Of a DNA stretch of 53,996 bases, positions 1 to 9,466 are shown in pieces. Where the stretch lies: NCBI GenBank assembly GCA_902810755.1, contig CADDYT010000028.1:1-53996 (forward strand), given 5' to 3'. The first letter of the stretch is position 1. Every line of letters begins with the position of its first letter. The notes beneath the pieces were generated by a model that made no database searches, was not told where the DNA came from, and saw nothing but the letters and a program-made list of their open reading frames with translations. Position numbers and translations under genes: made by a program. The stretch comes from Chloroflexota bacterium (GTDB lineage Bacteria > Chloroflexota > Ktedonobacteria > Ktedonobacterales > Ktedonobacteraceae).

Positions 1-67
1 CTCCCCGCCTCACCCCACCCCCTGTCCCTACAGCATCCTTCATCCCGGATGAAGCATAGCGAGATGT

Positions 68-298
68 CTATTTCTTCACAGGTTTTGCAGGCCGGGCGGG
101 CAACGTGGCCTCGGCAGGCTGCTCTGGCGCGTTCAACTCGTCCTCGATCAGGTAGTCATCCTCTTCTTCCAGTTGCTGGTTCAGCCAGACCTGAGAACGA
201 TTTTCCCGCCTGCTCAGCGGGCGGCGGCGATCCACAACCTGGCGCTTGAACGGCTCGCGCTTTAAATCGACTCGCTTATCGCGGAGTTTCCCTCTCAT
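68..298 (-). CDS. small charged hypothetical protein (76 aa)
   Basis: No family recognised. The first 35 residues are strongly basic and Arg-rich, the middle is acidic (a run of Glu/Asp around residues 44-55), and the tail is Pro/Ala/Lys-rich, so the protein is probably extended or partly disordered. The start is well supported: AGGAGGTGAGAGC precedes the ATG, and this ribosome site overlaps the stop codon of the next minus-strand gene (303-480), which suggests translational coupling. It is the last gene of a three-gene minus-strand run whose promoter lies at 793-821. A nucleic-acid-binding role would fit the charge pattern, but nothing in the sequence proves it. Confidence 0.55.
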   Translation of the reverse strand: MRGKLRDKRVDLKREPFKRQVVDRRRPLSRRENRSQVWLNQQLEEEDDYLIEDELNAPEQPAEATLPARPAKPVKK

Positions 299-302
299 GC
301 TC

Positions 303-480
303 TCACCTCCTCTCCTCCAGGATAGCAGCCAACTGCTTTCGGGCTTGTGTATGGAGCGGTAACAGGCTTTGCAAGCTGATACTCCCTTTCTTCTGTCTCA
401 ACTCGATGGCTCGGTGCATCGCGGGCGTTGCGTTTTTATCAACAGACACACCATCAAAAACAAAGGGAACGAACGACATA
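303..480 (-). CDS. small hypothetical protein (58 aa)
   Basis: An unrecognised 58-residue protein beginning MSFVPFVFDGVSVD, with a probable amphipathic helical C-terminal half rich in Gln, Arg and Leu. The reading frame can be extended upstream to 524, but AGGAAAGG a few bases before the ATG at 480 favours the shorter form. The upstream gene's stop codon falls within that ribosome site, and this gene's stop codon overlaps the ribosome site of 68-298, so all three small genes are tightly coupled. Paired tiny genes of this size can be toxin-antitoxin modules, but I see no motif to support that. Confidence 0.5.
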
Positions 481-756
481 TTACCTTTCCTGTACGTGCA
501 GTAATCGTGTCTGGATGATGTCATGAGGAAGCCTTAAGGCATAGTCTGAGGGAGCCTGATGGGAAAAGAAAAGGCCCGGACGTGGAAATATCCGAGCAAC
601 AACACTGAGCGGAACGCGCGTATGAGCAACCTCAACGCTCAGATGCCGGTTGATGGATGAGTTCCACGACTGCGCAGGGACAGTGCCGCGCTTCCATTCC
701 TGTTCACAGGGACTTGCAGCATTGAACTCACCCCCTTTACATAGCTGTCTGATCAT
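481..756 (-). CDS. hypothetical protein (91 aa), first gene of small minus-strand operon
   Basis: No family recognised. The 91-residue product has two cysteines near the N-terminus (residues 6 and 17) and a mixed hydrophobic/basic C-terminal half. On composition alone I would doubt it. It is kept because a near-consensus promoter (TTGACT, 17-bp spacer, TACACT at 821-793, minus strand) lies about 35 bp upstream of its ATG and because its stop codon overlaps the ribosome site of the next gene. The ribosome site of this gene itself is weak (AGAGATCGG). It is divergently arranged with the ATP-grasp gene at 948. Confidence 0.45.
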   Translation of the reverse strand: MIRQLCKGGEFNAASPCEQEWKRGTVPAQSWNSSINRHLSVEVAHTRVPLSVVARIFPRPGLFFSHQAPSDYALRLPHDIIQTRLLHVQER

Positions 757-792
757 AGCCGATCTCTGCTAACCAACGATAAATCTGCACAG

Positions 793-821
793 AGTGTACC
801 CGTTGCGCCGCAAAAAGTCAA
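793..821 (-). promoter_or_regulatory. sigma70-type promoter, minus strand
   Basis: Read on the minus strand, TTGACT (821-816) is followed by a 17-bp spacer and TACACT (798-793). Initiation would be near 786, about 30 bp before the ATG at 756. It faces away from the promoter at 884-911, giving a divergent promoter pair. Confidence 0.6.
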
Positions 822-883
822 GAGCTTTTTAGACCATTTACGCCCCTTCAGAGAAAACCCGGCAAAACTCGCCGCTTCTGCGA

Positions 884-911
884 TTGACAAACGTCGACGA
901 ACAGCTATAAT
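884..911 (+). promoter_or_regulatory. sigma70-type promoter upstream of the ATP-grasp gene
   Basis: TTGACA (884-889), a 16-bp spacer and TATAAT (906-911): both hexamers match the consensus exactly. The predicted start is near 918, leaving a leader of about 30 nt before the ATG at 948. Confidence 0.7.
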
Positions 912-947
912 AGCGGCGAAATATGTAGTCAGGGGGTCAGCAGAGCT

Positions 948-2408
948 ATGAGCATTCTGCATACACCGCTATTTGCCTCACGGGCGCCACAGGTGCTGGG
1001 CGTGGGTTTTCACAATGTCGGCAGCGAAGGCGTGTTGCGCGCCTCGAACGAGGAAATGGTCAAATACGTGCAGCACTATTACGGAGAACGCTGTGGCCAT
1101 CTCCCGCTGCATGCGAAGGCAATCCGCGTCCTCGTCAGCTTACCAACGAACGAAATTCGCGCCCAGTTGAGCTATCTCAGCTCGCTTTTCGGCAAAGAAG
1201 TTCTCCCGGTCACCTTTGATGATCTCAAACGCGAACGCGAGCAAACGCCTGAACTCGTGCCGCTGGTCGTGCCGTATATTAATGTGCCTGAAACTGAGAT
1301 GCGACTGCGGCGGGAACTCAGCACGCAGGCCTGGGGCCTTCCGGCGACAATGACCCATATGCTGAAGAACAAAGCCAGCTTCTATCAACTGGCCGACGAG
1401 TTCGGCCTGGAAGGCTTTTATCCCCCCGATTACACCGTCGCCAGCATCCACCATGTCGCCGATGAGGCGGAACGGTTTCTGCGTCGCGTTGAGTATATCT
1501 ACCGGCAGGCAGGTGTCGCGGAAGCCTATCCATCGGGAGTGATGCTGCGGGCAACCGAGGAAGATGGCAACTACGGCTGCTGCCTGGCCTACGAAAACGC
1601 CGGTCGCATCATCGTCGTGCAGGATGGAGACGCCGAACACGCCCACTACTATACCGACTGGCAGCAAGCCCTGACTGAAGCACAGGCGCACCTGGCCACC
1701 ACTATGAACGTGCGGAAAGAAAGCAGGGTGGTCATCAGCCGCTACATCGACTTCGCCGACTCACCCGGCATGTCCGTCGTCATTTTAGAGGATCGGGTCG
1801 AGTCACTGGGCTGGAACGGGCAGTTACAGAAGCCCGGCAGTAAGGCATGCATCGGCACCAGCACGTATGTTCCTAAGAATGCCTATATGCGACAGATGCA
1901 GCAGGAGTATGAAGCACAAACGGCGGCGTTCTTTGAGGCGCTGTTACGGAAGACGGCGCAAAAGTGCGGCATAGAGTTTGCCTCTATCCGGGGAGTAGCC
2001 AATCTGGATATCATGATTCCGGGCGAACTGGAACGGCATTTGCAGAGCCGGAGAAAGCTGCCGCCGGGCAACTACCTGGCCGAGTGCAATCCGCGCTGGA
2101 CTAACTATACGGATGCCATCATGACCGTGCTGGGCGCGAATCGCAAAGAGCAGACCATCGCGAACATGAAAGCGGCCATTGCGGCAGGCATCTGTACGAT
2201 CGATAAACAACCCCTGCCCGCCGACGCCGACCCGCAGCAGGTCAGGGCATACATTGCCGAAAGAGATGCTGCCTTACAGCAGGAAGGGACGAGAATTATC
2301 TGCCGGATGGCGAAAAATCCGATGGGCCTGATCTTCGCCGGAGATACCGAAAGAGCGCAGCGTGAGGTTCATACCCTGCTTGCAGCATTCTCCACGGCAG
2401 AGGTATAA
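948..2408 (+). CDS. ATP-grasp domain protein
   Basis: This 486-residue protein looks like a member of the ATP-grasp superfamily (ATP-dependent carboxylate-amine ligases). The N-terminal third (to about residue 140) resembles a pre-ATP-grasp domain, followed by a nucleotide-binding region. Near residues 375-395 the segment LAECNPRWTNYTDA has the E-x-N metal/ATP-binding signature typical of the fold, and GVMLRATEEDG at about 205 could form the grasp strand. The substrate cannot be told from sequence. The start follows a near-perfect promoter (884-911), although the ribosome site (AGGGGGTCAG) is only fair. The permease gene follows after a short gap and is probably cotranscribed, so ligation of a transported or scavenged small molecule is possible but is inference. 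Confidence 0.6.
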   Translation: MSILHTPLFASRAPQVLGVGFHNVGSEGVLRASNEEMVKYVQHYYGERCGHLPLHAKAIRVLVSLPTNEIRAQLSYLSSLFGKEVLPVTFDDLKREREQTPELVPLVVPYINVPETEMRLRRELSTQAWGLPATMTHMLKNKASFYQLADEFGLEGFYPPDYTVASIHHVADEAERFLRRVEYIYRQAGVAEAYPSGVMLRATEEDGNYGCCLAYENAGRIIVVQDGDAEHAHYYTDWQQALTEAQAHLATTMNVRKESRVVISRYIDFADSPGMSVVILEDRVESLGWNGQLQKPGSKACIGTSTYVPKNAYMRQMQQEYEAQTAAFFEALLRKTAQKCGIEFASIRGVANLDIMIPGELERHLQSRRKLPPGNYLAECNPRWTNYTDAIMTVLGANRKEQTIANMKAAIAAGICTIDKQPLPADADPQQVRAYIAERDAALQQEGTRIICRMAKNPMGLIFAGDTERAQREVHTLLAAFSTAEV

Positions 2409-2432
2409 CCGGCATAAGTGAAGGAGTATGCC

Positions 2433-3740
2433 TTGCAGAACCCTGTTGATCGCGGCATTTCGCCGGTTGCCACTGTGCTGGCGGGCGTGCAGTGGCTGTT
2501 TTTCATGTTCGCGAATATCGTGGTCATTCCGCTCTCCATTGGCTACGCATTTCACCAGCCGCCCGCCGTTGTCACCGCCTCGCTTGAGCGCGCATTCATC
2601 TATACCGGCATCGCCTGCGTCTTACAGGGAACGCTTGGACACCGGTTGCCCTTGATGGAAGGCTCGGCTGGCCTGTGGTGGGGCGTAATCTTGAGTCTCG
2701 CCGCCAGCGCCCAGGCGTCGGGTCAATCGCTGACGGCGCTGGGTGGGACGCTGGAAGTGGGCATCATCCTGAGCGGGTTCATCATCATCCTGCTCGGCGT
2801 GACGGGGCTGCATCGCTGGCTGCGCCTGCTCTTTCCGCCGCTTGTGACCAGCACCTTCTATTTCCTGTTAGGGGCGCAGTTGTGCGGCATATTTTTCAAG
2901 GGCATGCTCGGCCTCTCCACCGGAGCGCGCATCCAGCCGGGTATCGCGCTACTCTCTCTGGGCCTCGTCGTTCTGGTGCTGCTGCTGAGCATCTTCGGGC
3001 GCGGCCTGATCAGCAACCTCGCCATCTTGATTGGCATTATCGTCGGCTGGATTGCCTTCGTGCTGCTCTTTCCCGGCAATGCCGCTCTCCTGGCTCCCGC
3101 CGGGAATGCCATCTTCGCCATCCTGCCATGGGGTCCGCTCAGCCTCAACCCTGGCCTGCTCATCACCGTCGTGCTGACCGGGCTGATCAGTCTGAGCAAC
3201 ACCTTCGCGGCGCTGGAAGGCGCGAAAACGCTGTTCGAGCAGGACGTCACACCGGCGCAATACCGCCGCTCGCTGATCGTGACGGGCTTTAGCTCGCTCG
3301 TCTCCGGCCTCTTCGGCATCGTGCCATACGCGCCCTACGTCTCCTCGTTCGGCTTCCTGCGCACTACGCGCATCCTCAACCGCGCGCCCTTCCTGGTTGG
3401 CGCGGCCCTGTTCATCCTGCTCGGTCTGATCCCGCCGCTCGGCCAGTTGTTCGCCTCCCTGCCCGTGAGCGTGGGCGACGCCGTGCTGTTCGTGGCCTAT
3501 CTGCAACTCTTCGGCTCCGGCCTGAGCCAGCTGGAAGGCATGAAATTCTCCTTCAAGACCATCTATCGCATCGCCCTGCCCGTGCTGCTCGGCCTCTCAC
3601 TGTTCATCATCCCCTCCACCGCCTTCAGCACCATCCCCGACCTCGTGCGCTCCCTCGTCCAGAACGGCCTGGTCATGGGCATTCTGGTCGCGATGATCGT
3701 GCAGTTCGCGATCCCCTGGAAACGGTTTGGGAATCCTTAA
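2433..3740 (+). CDS. NCS2-family nucleobase (xanthine/uracil) permease
   Basis: An integral membrane transporter of about 435 residues with roughly 12-14 hydrophobic segments. It resembles the nucleobase:cation symporter-2 family, which imports uracil, xanthine or uric acid with protons or sodium. Family-like features are the early GVQWLFFMFANIVVIPL segment, the LMEGSAGLWW loop and the later LISLSNTFAALEGAK segment. The frame is open from a GTG at 2418, but AAGGAG at 2421-2426 sits six bases before an in-frame TTG at 2433, so I place the start there. It lies just downstream of the ATP-grasp gene and is probably in the same transcript. The exact base transported is not determined. Confidence 0.75.
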   Translation: MQNPVDRGISPVATVLAGVQWLFFMFANIVVIPLSIGYAFHQPPAVVTASLERAFIYTGIACVLQGTLGHRLPLMEGSAGLWWGVILSLAASAQASGQSLTALGGTLEVGIILSGFIIILLGVTGLHRWLRLLFPPLVTSTFYFLLGAQLCGIFFKGMLGLSTGARIQPGIALLSLGLVVLVLLLSIFGRGLISNLAILIGIIVGWIAFVLLFPGNAALLAPAGNAIFAILPWGPLSLNPGLLITVVLTGLISLSNTFAALEGAKTLFEQDVTPAQYRRSLIVTGFSSLVSGLFGIVPYAPYVSSFGFLRTTRILNRAPFLVGAALFILLGLIPPLGQLFASLPVSVGDAVLFVAYLQLFGSGLSQLEGMKFSFKTIYRIALPVLLGLSLFIIPSTAFSTIPDLVRSLVQNGLVMGILVAMIVQFAIPWKRFGNP

Positions 3741-3988
3741 GCCTCATAATCAAGCTCTGTCCCCGGCGGCAAGTTTGTGACGGCTAACACATCTGCGTTA
3801 CCCGCATCGCTCAGCCCCGCTTCGATCAGGCAAACGGTGAGAGCAGCATTCTCCGCCAGTCGCGCGGCGATCACTGAACCGGCAGTTCCACCGCCGACAA
3901 CGACATAATCATACCCTGTTTCCACCGGTTCAACCTCAGTTCTGGCCTTTACACTGGAATCTCTGATGCTCATAACTTTATCTTCCAT
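3737..3988 (-). pseudogene. 5' fragment of a GMC-type flavin oxidoreductase
   Basis: The frame from ATG 3988 gives 83 residues containing YDYVVVGGGTAGSVIAARL and CLIEAGLSD, the FAD-binding Rossmann start of glucose-methanol-choline oxidoreductases (choline dehydrogenase type). The family is normally about 500-560 residues. Here a stop codon at 3737-3739 ends the frame right after the first beta-alpha-beta unit, and the rest is replaced by the 3' end of the permease gene, with which it overlaps by 4 bp. The fragment cannot bind substrate and is a decayed remnant. It borders the large chaperone/GTPase block that starts at 4116. Confidence 0.75.
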
Positions 3989-4013
3989 ATTTGCCCCCGG
4001 AGACAGGCGCCGG

Positions 4014-4042
4014 TTACAAAGATAGTTCAGATATGTTATACT
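4014..4042 (+). promoter_or_regulatory. promoter of the CHAT/nucleosidase pair
   Basis: TTACAA (4014-4019), a 17-bp spacer and TATACT (4037-4042), about 70 bp ahead of the ATG at 4116. It lies just upstream of the GMC fragment's start and reads away from it. Confidence 0.5.
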
Positions 4043-4115
4043 ATACGGGCAAATTGATAAGCTCGCTCTTTCATGTAACCCTGTTGGAGCAATTCGGGAG
4101 AAGGGAGAAGCATCC

Positions 4116-7100
4116 ATGAGCGATAAATCTTTTCAATCAGAGGACAAAGATAGTGAAAAATCCATGCCAGCACGGTTGGAGAAAATCTTTGCACTGCTCG
4201 ATAACCTATTTTTCATAGATGATCCTGCAACGCTCGTTGATACCGTAAATCAATTGCTTTCCCTCGGCGCGCCGGAGATCCTTCAGGAACATCTGGATGA
4301 AGTGCAAAACGCAGACGATGATCTGCTTATACCCGTCCTGAATGCAGCCCTGTCTCTGCTCCATGACGCGCAGACGCATGGGGTCAGAGCGGCTGCCATT
4401 CGTTATATAGACGAACGTCGACGGGTAATTGACGCGCTGGAGGCGCTGGAAGCCACTCTTGATTCCACCGAGTTTTACCGCATTTTAGAAGAGCAACAGC
4501 AACTCCTGCTCACCGATCTCTCGCTCACCTTTCTCACAGGCGCGTACTATGACATTCTGGAAGCAGAAGATGATCCTGTCGGGGCAGGGACGTTAAAACA
4601 ACATATAGACCTGATAAAAGAGGCGAGAGTATGGGGCGTTTCTGTAGCCTGGGAACGCTCTTTAGCCGAAGAAGAAAAAATCATGGATGCGCTTGCTTTC
4701 CTCGACGAGGAAAACTCACACGAATCCTTCTTTCATATACTGGAGGAAAAACGCGAACTCCTGATTACAGACAAGGCGATCTGGCTCCTGCGATTGCACA
4801 TTGAGCGGTTGCGCCAGCAGAAAGACCCTCTGGCCGATCATTATGAGATGTATGCATCGCTCTTACAGGATGCTTACACACACGGTCTGGAAGAGGTCTG
4901 GAAAAACTTCGTGGGCGTCGACAGGGTCATACAGGAACTCCAGGCTACAGAGGAGCTAGAAGAGATTCTCAAACTCCTGCAAAAACACGAGGATGTATTA
5001 CGTTCTGAAGCAAGCTTGATTGTCACGCGCAGTTATATCGCCCGGGCAAAAGCTAGCGATAAACCGGAAGCTGTGCGTTATTTTGAACGCTGGTACCAGC
5101 TGCTCAAAGATGCCCGTGACTCTGGCATTACCGTCGCCTGGGGCAAATTTTACCATGATATGATTTTTGAAGCTTACGGGCAGCTAGCCTCTTCGGCAGA
5201 TGACAGGATCAGCGATTGTACCGCCAGGCTTTCCCGCCTGCCGGTCGGAACGCTGAGCTGGGCCGATACACGGACGGAACGCGGTAGCATCTATTTCAGC
5301 CATGTGGTCAGCGAGCAGATGGATAAGGCCACTTTAGACCTGGCAATTGCCGACTTTCAGGCCGCGCTTCCCGTCTATAAGAAATACGGGAAGCTCGACC
5401 AGTATGCTGAAGCCCTGGAAAACCTGGGAACTGCTCTCATTTTTGCCCTGTTCTTGCAGCAAGCTGGAGAAGCATTTCTGAAACGTACCATTGCTGATTT
5501 AACCGTATCTCTTATTGGAACATACGATGATTTCTCCCCCTCCGCTCATACTCCCGTTCACAACCTGCACCAGCATCGCCAGCAGATATTAAACCTTTTT
5601 ACAGAGGCTCTGACCCTTTATCAGCAACAGGGAAAACAGGACGATTGGGCAAGAACTTTACTCAAACGAGCGGGCATTTACCGCATAGGGGATCAGGTGA
5701 GCATCCAGGATATGTTGCTCGCCATCGATGATTACAGCGCGGCGCTGAACGTACTGAAAAAAGAAACCAGTCCTTATGAGTGGATGGGCGCAATAGGGAA
5801 TCGCGGCGGTTGTTATATGCAAATCGGGGCAAGCGGTCGTGAGGGCTATTTCGAGAAGGCTATCGCCGATCTGCAGGCGGAGTTGACCGTTGCCACCCGC
5901 CAGGCTTCACCGGCTCTCTACCGCAAAACGCAGTTGTTTCTTTACCAGGCGTTTGAGCGGCTGGGAAGGTGGGAGGAAGCGTATGGCGCGATCAAAGAGG
6001 CTATCGCGGCGCAACACGATCTGCTGGCGATGAATCCTGTTGAGAGCGACCGGCTGAGCCTCATTTCAGATGTGGCCAACACGCAGGTCGAAATTTATGT
6101 GCGGGCCGCGCAGGTTCTCTCGCGCTTCAAGAGGCCCGCGCTACAGGAAGCAGCCTGCATGCTGGAACTGGGACGGGCGCAACTGCTACGCCTGACGCTG
6201 AGTCTTGATACTCTCGACCCCGCCCGCATTGCCGATCCCGCATCCAGGCGCCGGACCGAGAAATTTCTGGTGGCGTTGAAGACCTGGAAGCACCATCAGC
6301 AACAGGTGACGAGAGCCATATCATCAGCAAATACAAGACCTTTGCCAGCGCCTGGAAGCGCGCAAAAGCAGGAAGCGTTGCTTCAGCAGACAGAGGCCGA
6401 TCACGCAGCCTTTTTAGAGACCATTGAAGCGATTCGCAGGTATGATGATCCTGATTTCATGACCCCGACCCCTGCCTTTGAGGATATCCAGCGCGCCCTT
6501 CCTGCGCCGGAGAGCGCGCTGGTATACCTGGCGGCAGGCGCGGAAAGCGGGCTGGCATTGCTGATTATCCGCGACAGAAAAGGGCAGGTGCAGACACAGT
6601 ATATCCCGCTGCCGCAGCTCAAAAACAGGGCCGTGTCTGATCTGGTGGAAATGCATAGCAGAAAAGCTGTGCCGATCAAGCTGCAACAGGTTCTCTCGCA
6701 GCTGGGCCAGATGGGGCTGAATGATATCGTGCAGGTGCTGAGCTGGAGCGGCGTGAAAACGGTGCGGCTCATTCCCTTTGGCCTGCTCGGCCTCTTTCCT
6801 CTGCCTGCGATAGTGGTCCAGAACGGCCAGGGTCAGAGAAAACGCCTGGGCGACCTGTTTGAGGTCACGCTTGCCCCCAGTGCGCGCGCGGTAGAGGTGG
6901 CCGAGCAGCGCGCCGCGAAACTGAACCGCGCCACCCATCCCGATATCCTGCTGGGAGGCGGCATCGCAGGGCTGGCATACACGCGGGCAGAAATTGAAGC
7001 CATTCAACGCATCGCTATCCGCTGCGGGCAAGATGAAAGGCGCATTCGCTATTTGCGCTCGCAGGCCATCAGTAAAAACAGGGTCATCACGGCGCTGAAA

Positions 7101-7775
7101 CAGTGCTGGTACGCCCACCTGGCGGTGCATGGCGTCTACCAGCCCGATCAGCCCCGGCGCTCGCACCTGCTGCTGGCAGACAAAGAAGACACGCGCGAGG
7201 AGCATTGCATCTTCCTGGGCGAGGCATTAGAGCGAAGGACGAGCGATGGAGGCATCGAGTTCGACCTGGAAGGCGTGCGTCTGCTCGTCCTCTCGGCCTG
7301 CGAAACGGCGGTGATTGATATCCGCCAGGCGCCTGATGAGGTCATGGGGCTGGCATCTGGCTTTTTGCAGGCGGGGGCAGCGGGCATCATCGCCTCACTG
7401 TGGGCTGTCGATGATCGCGCCACCTGTTTGCTGATGAGCCGCTTTGCCCAACTCTACCTCGACCCGCGACGCAGCCTCTCTCCCGCTCGCGCCCTCGCCG
7501 AGGCGCAACGCTGGCTGCGCGAAGAGGCGACAAACGCAGTCCTGATGACCTATGATCCTGCTGGAGCTGGTCACCCTGCTGTATCAACAGGCCCGGCGGC
7601 CAAAAGCGCGGGCGAGTATGCCGCCGCTTCCCGATTACGCAGCCTGCGTCTTGGCTATGAAAGCGGCCTGGCAGAAATACATACGGAGGCCGCCATGCGC
7701 GCCGCGGAGAACCCCCACGCGCTGCCATATGCCGACCCGTTCTACTGGGCGGCATTCGTCGTGACCGGGTGTTAA
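4116..7775 (+). CDS. TPR/helical-repeat protein with C-terminal CHAT protease domain
   Basis: A 1219-residue protein. CHAT domains are caspase-like cysteine peptidases of the separase/gingipain clan, activated through attached repeat domains. The C-terminal domain (about 790-1219) carries the catalytic pair: His1005 in LAVHGVY and Cys1062 in VLSACETA. It also has the family's GLASGFLQAGAAGIIASLW and closing DPFYWAAFVVTG segments. The N-terminal ~350 residues contain about four copies of an ~90-residue helical repeat, and TPR-like helices follow to about 680. ATG 4116 has a good ribosome site (AAGGGAG). The gene appears to be cotranscribed with the nucleoside phosphorylase-domain gene from the promoter at 4014-4042. 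Role as proteolytic effector or signal transducer of the block is inference; an intact catalytic dyad implies activity. Confidence 0.85.
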   Translation: MSDKSFQSEDKDSEKSMPARLEKIFALLDNLFFIDDPATLVDTVNQLLSLGAPEILQEHLDEVQNADDDLLIPVLNAALSLLHDAQTHGVRAAAIRYIDERRRVIDALEALEATLDSTEFYRILEEQQQLLLTDLSLTFLTGAYYDILEAEDDPVGAGTLKQHIDLIKEARVWGVSVAWERSLAEEEKIMDALAFLDEENSHESFFHILEEKRELLITDKAIWLLRLHIERLRQQKDPLADHYEMYASLLQDAYTHGLEEVWKNFVGVDRVIQELQATEELEEILKLLQKHEDVLRSEASLIVTRSYIARAKASDKPEAVRYFERWYQLLKDARDSGITVAWGKFYHDMIFEAYGQLASSADDRISDCTARLSRLPVGTLSWADTRTERGSIYFSHVVSEQMDKATLDLAIADFQAALPVYKKYGKLDQYAEALENLGTALIFALFLQQAGEAFLKRTIADLTVSLIGTYDDFSPSAHTPVHNLHQHRQQILNLFTEALTLYQQQGKQDDWARTLLKRAGIYRIGDQVSIQDMLLAIDDYSAALNVLKKETSPYEWMGAIGNRGGCYMQIGASGREGYFEKAIADLQAELTVATRQASPALYRKTQLFLYQAFERLGRWEEAYGAIKEAIAAQHDLLAMNPVESDRLSLISDVANTQVEIYVRAAQVLSRFKRPALQEAACMLELGRAQLLRLTLSLDTLDPARIADPASRRRTEKFLVALKTWKHHQQQVTRAISSANTRPLPAPGSAQKQEALLQQTEADHAAFLETIEAIRRYDDPDFMTPTPAFEDIQRALPAPESALVYLAAGAESGLALLIIRDRKGQVQTQYIPLPQLKNRAVSDLVEMHSRKAVPIKLQQVLSQLGQMGLNDIVQVLSWSGVKTVRLIPFGLLGLFPLPAIVVQNGQGQRKRLGDLFEVTLAPSARAVEVAEQRAAKLNRATHPDILLGGGIAGLAYTRAEIEAIQRIAIRCGQDERRIRYLRSQAISKNRVITALKQCWYAHLAVHGVYQPDQPRRSHLLLADKEDTREEHCIFLGEALERRTSDGGIEFDLEGVRLLVLSACETAVIDIRQAPDEVMGLASGFLQAGAAGIIASLWAVDDRATCLLMSRFAQLYLDPRRSLSPARALAEAQRWLREEATNAVLMTYDPAGAGHPAVSTGPAAKSAGEYAAASRLRSLRLGYESGLAEIHTEAAMRAAENPHALPYADPFYWAAFVVTGC

Positions 7776-7810
7776 ATACACCCCCTGCACATGCGAAAGG
7801 AGCTATAGCG

Positions 7811-9466
7811 GTGAATATGGATGAGATGGTGACGCTGAGCGACGAGCCGCTGCCAGAGACGCAGGCAACGATTACCTGTGATATCTTCAGCGAAGCATCA
7901 GAAGATGACCGCACCGTCCGCAGAAGAGAGGGTTTGCCGCAGAAAAAAGAACTGGAAGGCAAGATCACCCTTAACCCTGAACGATGCCTGATCTATTCCC
8001 TGCCGCCAACCGCTTATTCCACCGCTCAGGTCATCGCGCCCGATAGCACGCAGTGGGATATGTACCTCATCATCATCCCCTTTACCCTGCACAGGCCGCC
8101 AGAGGATCGCTATTACGAGGAAATGACCTTCTTTGTCGAGATGGCAGATCAGAGCGTAACCGCCTTCGATCTTTTCCCCAGGGATGTGAGCGCCAGCATA
8201 GAGGAAGAAGGGATGTACACGCTCTCGCCCCAGCTCACCGTCATTCCCGCGGACGCGAACATGAGGGCGGGAGGCAAGCAGATACGTTTCCCTCCGCTCT
8301 ATCCGATTATTACCGCTTTCGGAAAGAACGAAAGCACGTTCTTCTGGACGTATGAAAAGTCGCCTGCGCAACAGAGGATAGCGCCAGGGACAAAGAACGT
8401 CCTGGCCATCTTGCAGGTGCCGCGCCAGACCGGCATGATAGAAGCAAAGATCAGCTACGAAATGGTTGTCGTCAAACACCTGCCGGGAAAATGGCGCTAT
8501 ACAGACGCGGCATCACACAAATACTACATCCGGTGGGATCTGAGTCAGGCACAGCAATTTTATGAGCCACTGGCAGCGCGGACGGTAGACGCAGACCAGC
8601 AGTTCTACGGGAAGAACAACGCGCAGCTACCTGTCAGGAAAGAACAAACGCCGCAAGAAGCTGCGCCAACGGAAAACGCGCTCTTTGATGTCTGTGTGAT
8701 CTGCGCCCTGGCGGAGGAAGCGCGGGCCTTTATGCAGGAGGCAGCGCGGCTCTGCGGCGTCCAGTTTCAGCGAACCTTTGATAAGGAGCATAAGATTGAT
8801 TACTACCACACACGCATCCACAATACGCTGGGAGAGCCGCTGACGATTCATGTCTCTTACTCCCCCGACACCGGCCCGCTGGAGGCCGCTCTGCACCTCA
8901 AACCGCTATTGAAGAAGTTTCGACCCCGCTTTGCCGCCATGACGGGCATCTGTGCAGGCGACAAAAAGCGCGTCAAGCTGGGCGATCTTATCGTAGCCGA
9001 GCGGGCATATGTCTACGATAGCGGCAAATTCATCATCGATGAACACGGAAACCGGAGACAGCTCCACGAGACGGATGTCTACCATGTCAGCCCGAAGATC
9101 AGGAACTTTATCGGCATGTTCGAGCAATGGAAATCGCTCGTTGAGCCGCCAGAACCCGCCTGCTACATTGGAGCCATAGCTTCAGGCAATGCCGTCCGTG
9201 ACGATAACTTCTTCGATGAGGCGCAGTTTCCCGTGCGCGATACGCTGGCCCTTGATATGGAAGGGGCCGCATTCTACCGCACCGCAGAAGATTTCCCGGA
9301 GATGAGCGCCCTGCTGGTCAAAGGCATATCAGATTACGCCGACGGCAAAAAAGACGATTCCTTCCACGAGCGCGCCGCCACCGTTTCCGCGACCTACATA
9401 CTCGCCTTCATCCAGCAATACGTCACCGCCGACCGTATGCCCCATATTCAAGCACAGGAATCATAA
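7811..9466 (+). CDS. beta-rich domain plus nucleoside phosphorylase/nucleosidase domain protein
   Basis: About 551 residues. From residue 292 (FDVCVICALAEEARAF) to the end it matches the PNP/UDP phosphorylase superfamily, which cleaves N-glycosidic bonds of nucleosides. Visible motifs are AMTGICAGD, LALDMEGAAFY and VKGISDYADGKKDDS, the last two forming the ribose/base pocket in relatives. The N-terminal ~270 residues are strand-rich and unrecognised. Such domains recur as predicted effectors in bacterial conflict systems, where NAD or nucleotide depletion is suspected. The frame is open from a GTG at 7769 that overlaps the CHAT gene, but AAAGGAG before GTG 7811 marks the likelier start. The downstream chaperone genes have their own promoter, so this pair may be regulated separately. 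Confidence 0.75.
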   Translation: MNMDEMVTLSDEPLPETQATITCDIFSEASEDDRTVRRREGLPQKKELEGKITLNPERCLIYSLPPTAYSTAQVIAPDSTQWDMYLIIIPFTLHRPPEDRYYEEMTFFVEMADQSVTAFDLFPRDVSASIEEEGMYTLSPQLTVIPADANMRAGGKQIRFPPLYPIITAFGKNESTFFWTYEKSPAQQRIAPGTKNVLAILQVPRQTGMIEAKISYEMVVVKHLPGKWRYTDAASHKYYIRWDLSQAQQFYEPLAARTVDADQQFYGKNNAQLPVRKEQTPQEAAPTENALFDVCVICALAEEARAFMQEAARLCGVQFQRTFDKEHKIDYYHTRIHNTLGEPLTIHVSYSPDTGPLEAALHLKPLLKKFRPRFAAMTGICAGDKKRVKLGDLIVAERAYVYDSGKFIIDEHGNRRQLHETDVYHVSPKIRNFIGMFEQWKSLVEPPEPACYIGAIASGNAVRDDNFFDEAQFPVRDTLALDMEGAAFYRTAEDFPEMSALLVKGISDYADGKKDDSFHERAATVSATYILAFIQQYVTADRMPHIQAQES

